Shown piece after piece: positions 8,456-16,829 of a stretch of 64,000 nucleotides of DNA. Both the position numbers and the translations under genes were made by a program. This DNA is from Rhodocyclaceae bacterium (GTDB lineage Bacteria > Pseudomonadota > Gammaproteobacteria > Burkholderiales > Rhodocyclaceae), in the NCBI GenBank assembly GCA_023383815.1, contig JAHDYG010000011.1:51881-115880 (forward strand). Direction: 5' to 3'. The notes under the pieces were generated by a model. It was not told where the DNA came from and searched no databases. It saw only the letters and a list, made by a program, of their open reading frames with translations. Numbering within the stretch: position 1 is the stretch's first letter; the number at the start of each line of letters is the position of its first letter.

Positions 8456-9523
8456 TCAGTCCGCCTTGTGTCCGCCCAGCGCGGCAGCGATCGTTCGCGA
8501 CATCAGGCGCAGTTCGGAGCGCAGATCCTCGGAGAACTGGGCGGCCTCGTTCGGGCGTTGGGCGAGCTGGCGCACGAGTGTACGCAGATCGTCCTGCGTT
8601 TCGGCGACCGTCGACAGCCCGCGCGATTCTCGGCCGATCAGTTCCGACAGACGGTTCAGCTGGTGGCTCAGTTCGCTCAGCTGGTCGACGGTCGCGCGGC
8701 GCTCGCGCTCCGATTCGCCGACTGCGCGCTGCATCCGGTCCAGACTCTCGGCCGTCTGTTCGAGCAGGGCCTGGACGTAGGCTGGCACCGAACCGTCGCC
8801 ATCCCCGGGCATGCCGGACGGAATCCGGGTCACGTTCGAGAGCCACTCTTCGAGTTCGTTGTAGAAGCGGTTCTGGGCATGGCCTGACTGCAGGTCGAGA
8901 AAACCGACGACGAGCGAGCCGGCCAGGCCGAAGAGCGAGGTCGAGAAGCTTGTCGCCATGCCTCCCAGCGGTTCGTCGAGCTTGGTCTTGAGCGCTTCGA
9001 ACATCGCGACCGCATCGGTGCCGACACTCATGCCGCCGATGATGTCGCCGACCGAGCGGATCGTCGTCAGCAGGCCCCAGAACGTGCCGAGCAGGCCGAG
9101 GAAGATCAGGAGGCCGATCAGGTAGCGTGACAGGTCGCGCTGCTCTTCGAGGCGGATCTGGACACTGTCGAGCAGCGAGCGCATCGAGGCGGGTGACAGG
9201 TTCAGGCGCCCTCGCTCGCGCGTTGCGAGCATCTTGGCCATTGGTGCAAGCAGCACCGGGCGGACCAGCGGTGGCCCTTGAAGATCGGTGCGACCGAAGC
9301 TTTCGATCCACAGCACCTCACGCTGCAGGCGCCACACCTGGCGCAGATTGACAGCGATTCCGACTGCCAGCACGAACAGGATCACGCCGTTGAAGGCCGC
9401 ATTCGCCAGGAAGGCGTGCTTGAGCTGGGGGACGAGAAACGCCGCGAGCATCGCGACGAGGGCCAGAAAGACGCCCATCCAGGTGGTGACGTGGATGGGT
9501 TTGGTGAACTCCTTGCTTTCCAT
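8456..9523 (-). CDS. MotA/TolQ/ExbB-like proton-channel protein
   Basis: A 355-residue membrane protein with four hydrophobic segments: two near the N-terminus (about 14-33 and 42-60) and two in the channel core (about 137-160 and 196-215). The core carries GLLGTFWGLLTTI and FSTSLFGLAGSLVVGFLDL, typical of the MotA/TolQ/ExbB family. A long charged helical tail follows. Such proteins use the proton or sodium gradient to drive a partner; the partner here is the MotB-like protein encoded directly downstream. The job is unknown: candidates are envelope force generation, gliding-type transport or defence. Neither zorC/zorD nor flagellar genes are in the window. Confidence 0.85.
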   Translation of the reverse strand: MESKEFTKPIHVTTWMGVFLALVAMLAAFLVPQLKHAFLANAAFNGVILFVLAVGIAVNLRQVWRLQREVLWIESFGRTDLQGPPLVRPVLLAPMAKMLATRERGRLNLSPASMRSLLDSVQIRLEEQRDLSRYLIGLLIFLGLLGTFWGLLTTIRSVGDIIGGMSVGTDAVAMFEALKTKLDEPLGGMATSFSTSLFGLAGSLVVGFLDLQSGHAQNRFYNELEEWLSNVTRIPSGMPGDGDGSVPAYVQALLEQTAESLDRMQRAVGESERERRATVDQLSELSHQLNRLSELIGRESRGLSTVAETQDDLRTLVRQLAQRPNEAAQFSEDLRSELRLMSRTIAAALGGHKAD

Positions 9524-9657
9524 CGGCTCCGGTCCTCATCGGGGGTCGCTGAAATCAGGAACCGGGTCGGGGAGGGCGGTACGTGGCATGTCGCGCGGCA
9601 CGCGCGGCGTGGCGACAGCCCGCTTCTCCCTGATGGCCGGCTGAACTGCTGCAGAGT

Positions 9658-10047
9658 CTAACCCAAATGGTCGTTCGCGCCGAATCGGTGCGGGTGCCTG
9701 CGCACGAGCCAGAACGCGCGCACGGCGAGCGCCGTGGCCACGCCCAGCGCGTCGGCGATCCAGTCGAGCGATTCGGCGTGCCGGTAGCCCGTCGCTGCCT
9801 GGCCGGCCTCGATCAGGGCGCCATAGGCGAGCAGCGCGAGCGCGACGCTCGGCGTGCGGCCCGGCCAGGCGGCGAAGCCGAGCAGGTTCAGCCCGAAGAA
9901 GGTCGCCAGATGGCCGAGCTTGTCCTGCGAGGGTACGAGATCGGGAACCGGGCCCAGGGGCATCAGCGCGAGTGCGAAGATCATCAGGAGTGCGCCCAGA
10001 AAGGCGGCGCGAAGCAAGACGGTGCCGGAGCGGTTGCGTAGGGGCAT
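9658..10047 (-). CDS. VanZ family membrane protein
   Basis: A 129-residue integral membrane protein with about four helices and the VanZ-type pattern: PSQDKLGHLATFFGL in the middle, then EAGQAATGYRHAESLDWIADALG. VanZ-like proteins are widespread; apart from teicoplanin resistance in enterococci, their role is not defined. Start at 10047, with AGGAAA five to six bases upstream. An in-frame ATG 29 codons earlier would add a proline/cysteine-rich stretch unlike the family. It stands alone between the stator pair and the divergent sugar dehydrogenase. Confidence 0.85.
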   Translation of the reverse strand: MPLRNRSGTVLLRAAFLGALLMIFALALMPLGPVPDLVPSQDKLGHLATFFGLNLLGFAAWPGRTPSVALALLAYGALIEAGQAATGYRHAESLDWIADALGVATALAVRAFWLVRRHPHRFGANDHLG

Positions 10048-10262
10048 CGGGTTTCCTGGTTTGCCGGGTCGGCAGCGTGGATGCATGGGGAAGGGCGTCA
10101 TTGTGCCGCAGTCCGGGCCTGCGCCCGGGGTCACCGGAGTGCGAACTGCCAGGACCGTTTCATGGTCCTCCGTGGGAAGGCGGACTGCGGTCGAACCGAC
10201 GGCACTGACGGGTCAAGGTTCAATGGAATGGACGGGCCGGAGCGGCTCGAAAGGAGGAGGCG

Positions 10263-11432
10263 ATGGTTTCGACATGGCTTGGCGAGCGGAGATTTCTGGT
10301 GGTGGCGGTCACGATGATGGGGTCGGTGTACGCGTCGGCCGCCATTGCGGCAACCGAGATCGTCCGAATCGAGTCCGCGGCCGGTCCGCTCAAGGTCGTG
10401 GCGGTTGCGGAGGGACTGGAAACGCCCTGGGCGCTTGCCTTTCTGCCCGATGGCCGGATGCTTGTGAGCGAGCGCGCCGGGCGTCTGCGCATCGTCTCGC
10501 CCGACGGGGTGCTGTCGGCGCCGCTTGCGGGGGTTCCGGACGTGCATGCAGAGGGGCAGGGCGGGCTTCTCGATGTGGTCCTCGGCCCGGAATTCGACCA
10601 CGATCGACGCATCTACTTCTCGTTCGCGCAGCCCACCGGGCGTGGTGCGCGCACTGCGGTGGCAAGCGCCGTGCTCGACGCCGAACGCCTCCAGCTCACG
10701 GACGTCCGGGTGCTCTTCGCGCAGCGGGAGGACCCACCCGGACGGCACCACTTCGGCTCGCGGCTCGCATTCGCGCGGGACGGAACCCTCTATGCGACGC
10801 TGGGCGATCGCTTCGGTCATCGCGACGATGCGCAGAGGCCTGACAGCCATCTCGGCAAGATCATCCGCATCCACGCCGACGGCCGGGTGCCTGCCGACAA
10901 TCCGTTCGTCGGCCAGGAAGGTGCGTACCCTGAGATCTGGTCCTGGGGGCATCGCAACGTCCAGGGCGCGGCGCTCCATCCGCTGACCGGCGTGCTGTGG
11001 ACGCACGAACATGGACCGCAGGGCGGTGACGAGGTGAACCGCGGGGTCGCGGGTGCGAACTATGGCTGGCCGGTCATTACCAACGGGCGCGAGTATGTGA
11101 CGGGCGGGCGAATCGGGGAGGGAACCGAGCGGGCCGACGTGGTGCCTCCGGTGCACCAATGGACCCCTTCGATCGCACCTTCGGGCATGGCCTTTTACGA
11201 TGGCGAGGCGTTTCCCGTCTGGCGTGGAAGCCTCTTTGCCGGCGCCTTGCGCGGGCAGATGCTGGTGCGCCTCGAACTCGACGGTGAGCGGGTCGTGCGC
11301 GAGGAACGCCTGCTCACCGGGCTGGGCAGCCGCATCCGCGACGTGCGCCAGGGGCCGGATGGCCTGCTCTATCTGCTTGACGAAAGCCACGGCCGCATCC
11401 TGCGGCTCGAACCGCTGCCGGATGGGCGCTAG
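10263..11432 (+). CDS. PQQ-dependent aldose sugar dehydrogenase (YliI-like, secreted)
   Basis: A 389-residue beta-propeller protein of the soluble glucose/sorbosone dehydrogenase group. An N-terminal signal peptide ends near residue 30 (AIAA). Family motifs follow: GLETPWALAFLPDG, EGQGGLLDVVLGPEF, WSWGHRNVQG, EHGPQGGDEVN and GANYGWP. It would oxidise an aldose in the periplasm using PQQ and pass electrons to the respiratory chain; the sugar is unknown. A strong ribosome site (AAAGGAGGAGG) sits just before the ATG. Its end overlaps by four bases the end of the convergent Lrp/AsnC gene. No PQQ biosynthesis genes are in the window. Confidence 0.9.
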   Translation: MVSTWLGERRFLVVAVTMMGSVYASAAIAATEIVRIESAAGPLKVVAVAEGLETPWALAFLPDGRMLVSERAGRLRIVSPDGVLSAPLAGVPDVHAEGQGGLLDVVLGPEFDHDRRIYFSFAQPTGRGARTAVASAVLDAERLQLTDVRVLFAQREDPPGRHHFGSRLAFARDGTLYATLGDRFGHRDDAQRPDSHLGKIIRIHADGRVPADNPFVGQEGAYPEIWSWGHRNVQGAALHPLTGVLWTHEHGPQGGDEVNRGVAGANYGWPVITNGREYVTGGRIGEGTERADVVPPVHQWTPSIAPSGMAFYDGEAFPVWRGSLFAGALRGQMLVRLELDGERVVREERLLTGLGSRIRDVRQGPDGLLYLLDESHGRILRLEPLPDGR

Positions 11433-11863
11433 GAGTCGGCAAACGCGTTGATGTACTCGGCCATCACGACATGCGTCTTGATGCGCGCCACGCCGGGTAC
11501 CGCACCGATGCGGTCGCGGATCGCGTGGATGCGGGCCATGCTGTCGGCACGCACGTAGAGAAGCATGTCGGTCTCGCCGCTGATTCCGTGGCACAGCTTG
11601 ACTTCGGGAATGGTGCGCAGGATGCGCGCCATGTCCTTGCACTGGATGTCGTTGTAGCACAGCTCGAGATAGGCGCAGACCTCGCCCGCGCCAGGTTCGC
11701 GCAGCAGAACCTGGTAGCCGCGGATGACGCCGTGGTCCTCCAGCTTGCGGATGCGGTCGGCGACGGCAGAGCGTGACAGATTCACGCGTTCGGCGATTGC
11801 GGCGACCGGTTGACGGGCGTCTTCCCGCAGCGCGTCGAGGATTCCCTGGTCGAACTTGTCCAC
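11429..11863 (-). CDS. Lrp/AsnC-family transcriptional regulator
   Basis: A 144-residue protein with an N-terminal helix-turn-helix (AAIAERVNLSRSAVADRIRKLE) and a C-terminal RAM-type ligand domain (CHGISGETDMLLYVRADSM). This is the standard Lrp/AsnC layout, where an amino acid tunes DNA binding. It is divergent from an amino-acid exporter gene 140 bases away, so control of that exporter by its substrate is the likely role, as with other Lrp-exporter pairs. Its 3' end overlaps the sugar dehydrogenase by four bases, with no functional link suggested. Confidence 0.9.
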   Translation of the reverse strand: MDKFDQGILDALREDARQPVAAIAERVNLSRSAVADRIRKLEDHGVIRGYQVLLREPGAGEVCAYLELCYNDIQCKDMARILRTIPEVKLCHGISGETDMLLYVRADSMARIHAIRDRIGAVPGVARIKTHVVMAEYINAFADS

Positions 11864-12003
11864 GGTGCATGCTCCCCACGCGTTTCGACGGCCAAAAGCG
11901 CCATTTTGAAGCCTCGAACCGGAAAAGTGAAAGCCGCCGTGCGACTAAGCTCTTCGTGTGCCGGGCCGGGGTGTCCGGCGATTCGAAGCGAAGGGCTCAC
12001 ATC

Positions 12004-13272
12004 ATGGCGACACTCAGAAAGGCGCTCGGATTCTCGCAAGGTCTCGGGCTCCTGGTTTCGGCCTTGCTCGGCACCGGGGTCTTCATCGTGCCCGAACTCA
12101 CGGTCCGGCAGGCCGGTGCCAGCGCCTTGTGGGGCTGGGCTGTGCTGGTGCTGGCGATCCTGCCGGTTGCGTTCGCGTTCGCGCAGCTCGGCCGCCGTTT
12201 CCCGCACGCAGGGGGCGCATCGTATTACGTCGAGCGGGCGTTCGGGCAGCGTCAGGGACGGATCGTCGGCTGGATCCTGATCGCTCTGATGAGCGTCGGC
12301 CTGCCGGCGGCGATGGAGATGGCGCTTTGGTTCCTGCAGTCACTCGTCAGACTCGATGCGGCGGGCGTGCTCGTGACGAAGCTTGGCCTGCTCGCGGTGA
12401 TGGTCGCCATCAACGTGCGCGGGATCCGGGTCTCCGGGGCACTGCAGGGCCTCATTGCCTGGGGCGTCGCGGCGGTCGTCCTGGGGCTCGCGGCGTGGGC
12501 GTGGCTTGCGCATGGCAGCGGGCGTACGCACGCGGGTTCGACACCTGACTTCGGATTGATCGGCGCGACGGCTGCGCTTGCGTTCTGGAGTTTCATCGGG
12601 ATCGAGACGCTGGCGCATCTGTCTGCCGAGTTTCGCCGCCCTGAGCGCGATTTTCCGCTCGCGTTGCTGGTCGGGGTGCTCTGTGCGGGTCTCGTTTACG
12701 GGCTCGGAAGCTGGGCCATCCTGCATCACGTCGAACTCGCCGACGCTTCGGTGCCGGCGATGGTCCTGCTGTTCGACCGGCTGGTGGGCGGACAGGGGGC
12801 GGCCTTCATCGGGGTGTTCGGCTTCCTGTCGTGCTTTGCGACCATGAACATCTATCTCGCCAGTGTCGCGCGCATGCTGTGGAGCCTGGCCAATGACGGA
12901 GCGGTGTCTGTGCGTCTGGCCGAGCTCAATCGTGTCGGTGTGCCGGCGCGGGCGGTGCTTGCAGTGTCGCTGGGGTCGTTGCTGAGCGTCGTGCTCACGA
13001 CGGCGCTGGATCTCTCGCTCAAGCAGCTCATCCTGATGGCCAACGGCATGATCGTGCTGGTCTATCTGCTGACCCTGGGTGCGGCCATCCGGCTGCTGCC
13101 GCGGCGAACCTGGCCGCTCTCGATGCTGGGCGGCGCGGTGTGCCTGTGGCTCGCGTGGTCGGTGGGCTGGGCAATGTTCTATGCCCTCGCCGTGTATGTT
13201 GTGCTGGCGATCCTGATGCGCCATGCCGACCTGCGTGCGCCGCGTGAGCAGCCCTGCGCCCAGGTTTCCTGA
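12004..13272 (+). CDS. yjeH: APC-family amino-acid exporter, YjeH-like
   Basis: A 422-residue polytopic permease of the amino acid-polyamine-organocation superfamily. The first helix holds SALLGTGVFIVPEL, the family's substrate-binding unwound segment. Further marks are FWSFIGIETLAHLSAEFRRPERDFP and the FGFLSCFATMNIYLASVARM segment, which most resemble YjeH, the methionine/branched-chain amino-acid exporter. The ATG at 12004 is chosen because translation further upstream lacks homology; AAGG lies nine bases before it. The divergent Lrp/AsnC gene is its likely regulator. The exact substrate is inferred only. Confidence 0.85.
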   Translation: MATLRKALGFSQGLGLLVSALLGTGVFIVPELTVRQAGASALWGWAVLVLAILPVAFAFAQLGRRFPHAGGASYYVERAFGQRQGRIVGWILIALMSVGLPAAMEMALWFLQSLVRLDAAGVLVTKLGLLAVMVAINVRGIRVSGALQGLIAWGVAAVVLGLAAWAWLAHGSGRTHAGSTPDFGLIGATAALAFWSFIGIETLAHLSAEFRRPERDFPLALLVGVLCAGLVYGLGSWAILHHVELADASVPAMVLLFDRLVGGQGAAFIGVFGFLSCFATMNIYLASVARMLWSLANDGAVSVRLAELNRVGVPARAVLAVSLGSLLSVVLTTALDLSLKQLILMANGMIVLVYLLTLGAAIRLLPRRTWPLSMLGGAVCLWLAWSVGWAMFYALAVYVVLAILMRHADLRAPREQPCAQVS

Positions 13273-13482
13273 TCGGGAACTCCCGAAACGAAGACGGGCC
13301 GGTGCTCGGCCGAGTGTTCAAGGCATGCCAAAGACATTCTTGATATGACATGAGCAGAGTTTTTTCCTGACCTGTCAGGGAGTTTTGCCATTTCTCAGCT
13401 CTTCCGGATCGAAGGGAGAGGTTCTCCAGAACACGCCTTTGGCGCTAGAATGAGCGCGAAGGGCGTCGTTCGGGAGGCGATG

Positions 13483-15474
13483 ATGATGGCGTACGAACCG
13501 GTTGCGCGGGCGCGGATCAGGGGGCTTCGACATGCGGTGCTGTGTCTCGGGATGGCGGCATTCCTCCTGCTCCTCGTTGATCCCGGAATCGGTGCGACCG
13601 ATGAAAGCGGGATTCGCCTCGATCTCGATCCGGCCGTCACGGCGATCGATCTGGCCCCCTACGCGACGGTGCTGGTCGATCCGGACCAGGCATGGACGAT
13701 CGGCGACATCGAACCGCAGGCGTTCCGGTCTGCCGCGACCGCGTCCGGAGATCTGAATTTCGGCTATTCCACGGCGGCGCACTGGCTGCAGCTACGCGTC
13801 TTCGTTCCGGGCGAGCCCGGTGCGCCGCCGGTGGAGCGGATCCTGGAACTCGGCTACCCGTCCCTCGACGGTGTCGAGCTCTACGTCGCGGGGCGGGATG
13901 CACCGATGCGTGCGGGCGACCGTCTGCCGTTTTCCGAGCGTGTGATCCCGCACCGCAACTTCGTGTTTCCCGTCGCGCTGCACCCCGGTGAAGTCAACAC
14001 GCTGACCTTGCGGATCGTTTCCGAAGGCTCGTTGACCGTGCCACTGACCCTGTGGGCACCGGAAGCGTTCGAGCACCACAACCAGACGCTCTATATCGTG
14101 CTGGGCGTGTATTTTGGCTCGCTCCTCGCGATGCTGCTCTACAACCTCCTGCTGTACGGCTCGATCCGTCAGCGCAGTTACCTCGAGTACGCAGGGATGC
14201 TGGGCGGGATGATCGTCGGACAGCTCTCGCTCTACGGTTTCGGAAACCAGTTCCTGTGGTCCGGGGGCGGATTGTGGGGGCACATCGCGATCGTCGTCGG
14301 GTTTGCGCTGTCGGGCATGTTCTCGGCGATGTTCGCCCGCAGCTTCCTCGATACACGCCGCCACAGTCCGCGGATGGATCGCATCCTGCTCGGGTTCGCC
14401 GGACTCTTCGGGGTGCTCGCGGCGGGTGTGCTCGTGGCGCCGTACAGCTACTTCGCGATTGCGCTCACGGCCTCCGGGATCGTCTTCGCGGGGGTCGCGA
14501 TCGCGAGCGGGCTCGTGTGCGCGCACGGACGGGCGCCAGGCGCGAGGCTGTACCTGCTCGCCTGGTCTGCGGTCCTGCTTGGAACGGCCATCCTCGGTTT
14601 GCGGCATCACGCCCTGATCCCGACCAACCTCTTCACCAGCTATGCGATGCTCGTCGGCTCGGCGCTCGAGATGCTTCTGCTGTCGTTCGCGCTGGCTGAC
14701 CGGATCAACACGATGCGGCGTGAGCGGACGCAGGCGCAGGAGGCAGCCTTGCTCGCCAACGAGAAGCTCGTCGATGCGCTGCACCGCTCCGAGCAGATGC
14801 TCGAGAAGAAGGTGGCCGAACGCACGCAGGAACTCGAGGCGGCGAACCGCATGCTCGAAGAGAACGAGCGCCGCCTGCGCCACGCGGCCCACCATGACGC
14901 GCTGACCGGCCTGGCAAACCGGCTGCTGCTCGACGACAGGATCCGCCAGGGGATCGTTCGTGCGCGCCGGCATCACAGCCGCATGGCCGTGCTGCTGGCG
15001 GACCTCAACGGCTTCAAGCCGGTCAACGACCGGTATGGTCACGCGGCCGGCGATGAGCTGCTGGTCGAGGTGGGACGGCGGCTGCAGCACATCGTCCGGG
15101 CAGGGGATACCGTTGCACGGCTCGGTGGCGACGAGTTCGTGATCCTGCTCGAGGATCTGTATGACGACGTCCATATCCGGCGCGTGATCGCGGCGATCGT
15201 CGACTGTTTCGCGCAACCGTTTCCGGTCGGCGAGGATTGGTTGAGCCTCCATGCAGCGATCGGCTGTGCGGTGTTCCCGCGGGACGGCGATTCCCCTGCG
15301 GCCTTGCTGAAGGAGGCCGATGCCGCGATGTACCGGATCAAGGCGCTGCACCGCGTGCGCACGGACGCAGGGGCGATCGATCCGGCGTCCGAAGTGGACA
15401 CGATCATGAAGTACCTGGAAGAGGCGCGTGCGAAGGAAGACGTCCCGGATCTCAAGGCTGCCGCGCGCGCCTGA
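13483..15474 (+). CDS. 7TMR-DISM sensor diguanylate cyclase
   Basis: A protein of about 663 residues with a signal-like N-terminus, an extracellular 7TMR-DISMED2-type beta domain (about 55-185), seven membrane helices (about 195-405), a coiled coil (about 415-480) and a C-terminal GGDEF domain. The catalytic GGDEF is intact near residue 548 (RLGGDEF), and RAGD sits five residues before it, which is the RxxD inhibitory site. An active, product-inhibited cyclase making c-di-GMP in response to a periplasmic ligand is therefore likely. Three ATGs in a row (13480-13488) follow GGGAGG; 13483 or 13486 has the best spacing. An ATG at 13450 is possible. Confidence 0.9.
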   Translation: MMAYEPVARARIRGLRHAVLCLGMAAFLLLLVDPGIGATDESGIRLDLDPAVTAIDLAPYATVLVDPDQAWTIGDIEPQAFRSAATASGDLNFGYSTAAHWLQLRVFVPGEPGAPPVERILELGYPSLDGVELYVAGRDAPMRAGDRLPFSERVIPHRNFVFPVALHPGEVNTLTLRIVSEGSLTVPLTLWAPEAFEHHNQTLYIVLGVYFGSLLAMLLYNLLLYGSIRQRSYLEYAGMLGGMIVGQLSLYGFGNQFLWSGGGLWGHIAIVVGFALSGMFSAMFARSFLDTRRHSPRMDRILLGFAGLFGVLAAGVLVAPYSYFAIALTASGIVFAGVAIASGLVCAHGRAPGARLYLLAWSAVLLGTAILGLRHHALIPTNLFTSYAMLVGSALEMLLLSFALADRINTMRRERTQAQEAALLANEKLVDALHRSEQMLEKKVAERTQELEAANRMLEENERRLRHAAHHDALTGLANRLLLDDRIRQGIVRARRHHSRMAVLLADLNGFKPVNDRYGHAAGDELLVEVGRRLQHIVRAGDTVARLGGDEFVILLEDLYDDVHIRRVIAAIVDCFAQPFPVGEDWLSLHAAIGCAVFPRDGDSPAALLKEADAAMYRIKALHRVRTDAGAIDPASEVDTIMKYLEEARAKEDVPDLKAAARA

Positions 15475-15522
15475 CCCGGGCCGCCGGCGCGCAGCCTCGT
15501 CAGCCTCTTTCGCCGGGCGGAA

Positions 15523-16455
15523 TCAGGTACTTGAATCCCGCCATTGCTCGAGCGCGGTCAGAACGTCCGCAAGATCGCTGATCACCCGCACACCAGGGAG
15601 CTTGCCTGTCCTGCCCTGTACGGCGGACCCACCGACCCAGAGGGCGATGTCGGCCGGAAGCCCGCTCTTCAGTTCGAGGATTCCTTCGATCGCCTGACGG
15701 GATGGGTAGGCGGCGCTGAAGGACAGGCCGACGACGTCGAAGCGCCCCGCCGCTGCGGCCGTCCGGATGTCTGCGAGCGGGGTCTGGGTGCCCAGTGAGA
15801 CGCAGCTCACCCCTTCGGGCACGAGGGTCGCTTCCACCATCAGCAGGCCGAGCCCGTGCAGCTCCTCCGGCAAGGTCGTCAGCAGCACGCGCGGGCGACC
15901 GTGTGCCGTTGCGCTGGCTCCGATCGCACCGCGCAGCAGATTCTGAACCTGCTCGGTATAGAGATGCTCCCCGGTCACGTCGATCTCGCCGCGCAGCCAG
16001 GCCTGCCCGACCGTTTCATTGAGCGGGGCGAGGGTGTCGGCGACGAAGCGCTGCAAACCCTGTTTGAGCAGCAATTGCTGCAAGGCCGAGTACAGCTCAG
16101 CGCTGCGCTGGAGCCGGACCAGGTTCAGCAGTGCTGTTTCGTGAGTGGTCTCGCGGGACGAGTCATGCGCGCAGGGTGTGTGGGCGTCGAGCAATTCCTG
16201 CAGTTGCGCAACGGTCAGACCGACGAGCTGTGACGGACGCCTGCCCTGGTCCATGAGCCGACGCATCCGTCGCAGCTTTTCGAGCTGCTCGGCGGAGTAG
16301 ATGCGTTCGCCTCCCGCATCGCGTTGCGGATTCGGGAAACCATACCTGCGTTCCCAGACCCTCAGCGTGTCCTTCGACAGTCCGGTGTCGCGCTCCACGG
16401 CGGCAATCGACAGCGCACCGTTTGCGGAATCCAGTTTTGGAGTGGTTGGGTTCAT
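15523..16455 (-). CDS. litR: MerR-type regulator with cobalamin-binding domain, LitR/CarH-like
   Basis: A 310-residue regulator. Residues 15-80 are a MerR winged helix (LSIAAVERDTGLSKDTLRVWERRYG), followed by a helical cobalamin-cap domain (about 105-185) and a B12-binding Rossmann domain (about 187-305). W153, E163 and H164 form the Wx9EH motif, and E198-H200-G203 form ExHxxG; both mark proteins that bind adenosylcobalamin and respond to light in the CarH/LitR group. In the dark such proteins bind operators as repressors, and light breaks the cobalt-carbon bond. It diverges from a lipid-modification operon and shares a control region with it. Light response is inferred from motifs. Confidence 0.88.
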   Translation of the reverse strand: MNPTTPKLDSANGALSIAAVERDTGLSKDTLRVWERRYGFPNPQRDAGGERIYSAEQLEKLRRMRRLMDQGRRPSQLVGLTVAQLQELLDAHTPCAHDSSRETTHETALLNLVRLQRSAELYSALQQLLLKQGLQRFVADTLAPLNETVGQAWLRGEIDVTGEHLYTEQVQNLLRGAIGASATAHGRPRVLLTTLPEELHGLGLLMVEATLVPEGVSCVSLGTQTPLADIRTAAAAGRFDVVGLSFSAAYPSRQAIEGILELKSGLPADIALWVGGSAVQGRTGKLPGVRVISDLADVLTALEQWRDSST

Positions 16456-16456
16456 T

Positions 16457-16532
16457 TTGTCCTGGACAAATCGTTGACAAAGGATTGTGTTGAATCTATC
16501 TTAGGGTTGTGACTTACATTTGTCCAGGACAG
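16457..16532. promoter_or_regulatory. Overlapping divergent promoters flanked by two palindromic operators
   Basis: Plus-strand promoter: TTGACA (16474-16479), 17 bases, TATCTT (16497-16502). Minus-strand promoter for the MerR gene: TGGACA (16521-16526), 17 bases, TAAGAT (16498-16503). The two -10 elements overlap almost completely. A perfect 13-bp palindrome TTGTCCTGGACAA lies at 16457-16469 and a second copy (last base mismatched) at 16520-16532. Each overlaps the AGGA ribosome site of one gene and abuts or contains the -35 of the other. Sequences are seen directly; binding by the MerR protein is inferred. Confidence 0.7.
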
Positions 16533-16535
16533 AAT

Positions 16536-16829
16536 ATGAACCTGAGAAAGATTGCCTTGCCGCATCCCCACTTGGCAGCTGCCCGCCTGCTGCTGTTCTG
16601 TGTGGTTTCGATCGCGGCCCTGTGGAGCGTTCGGGCCATGTCCGATCGTCCGCCCGAGCCTCATTCGAGGATCTACATTGTCCAGGACAACTCGATGGTC
16701 GACCGAGCCGATCTGATGCGCTTTCTCCACCGGCCGGAGACGTTCGCCCCTGCGCCGGAATCAGGCCAGGTGGGCCGCCACGCGACCGAGCGCGTCGGTG
16801 CGAGGCCCGGACCCGGAGCCGGATCATGA
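16536..16829 (+). CDS. Possible small single-pass membrane protein, first gene of the lipid operon
   Basis: An open frame of 97 codons with AGGA six bases before the ATG. Its stop overlaps the next gene's ATG (ATGA at 16826), the same coupling used throughout the operon. Residues about 17-36 form one hydrophobic helix (LLLFCVVSIAALW), followed by a hydrophilic tail rich in proline, arginine and glycine. No family is recognised. The third copy of the operator palindrome lies inside it, so part of its sequence may be constrained by DNA binding rather than by protein. It could instead be an untranslated leader; the coupling and ribosome site favour translation. Confidence 0.45.
   Translation: MNLRKIALPHPHLAAARLLLFCVVSIAALWSVRAMSDRPPEPHSRIYIVQDNSMVDRADLMRFLHRPETFAPAPESGQVGRHATERVGARPGPGAGS
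16678..16690. promoter_or_regulatory. Third copy of the TTGTCCAGGACAA operator palindrome
   Basis: A perfect 13-bp palindrome identical to the copies at 16457 and 16520, 136 bases before the FAD oxidoreductase start. No convincing -35/-10 pair lies next to it. It may be a downstream operator for looping or roadblock by the same regulator. Confidence 0.55.

Noticed and set aside
7303-9523. Zorya defence system
   Set aside because: The pair resembles ZorA/ZorB in layout, but no ZorC, ZorD or ZorE gene is adjacent; kept only as an orphan stator pair.
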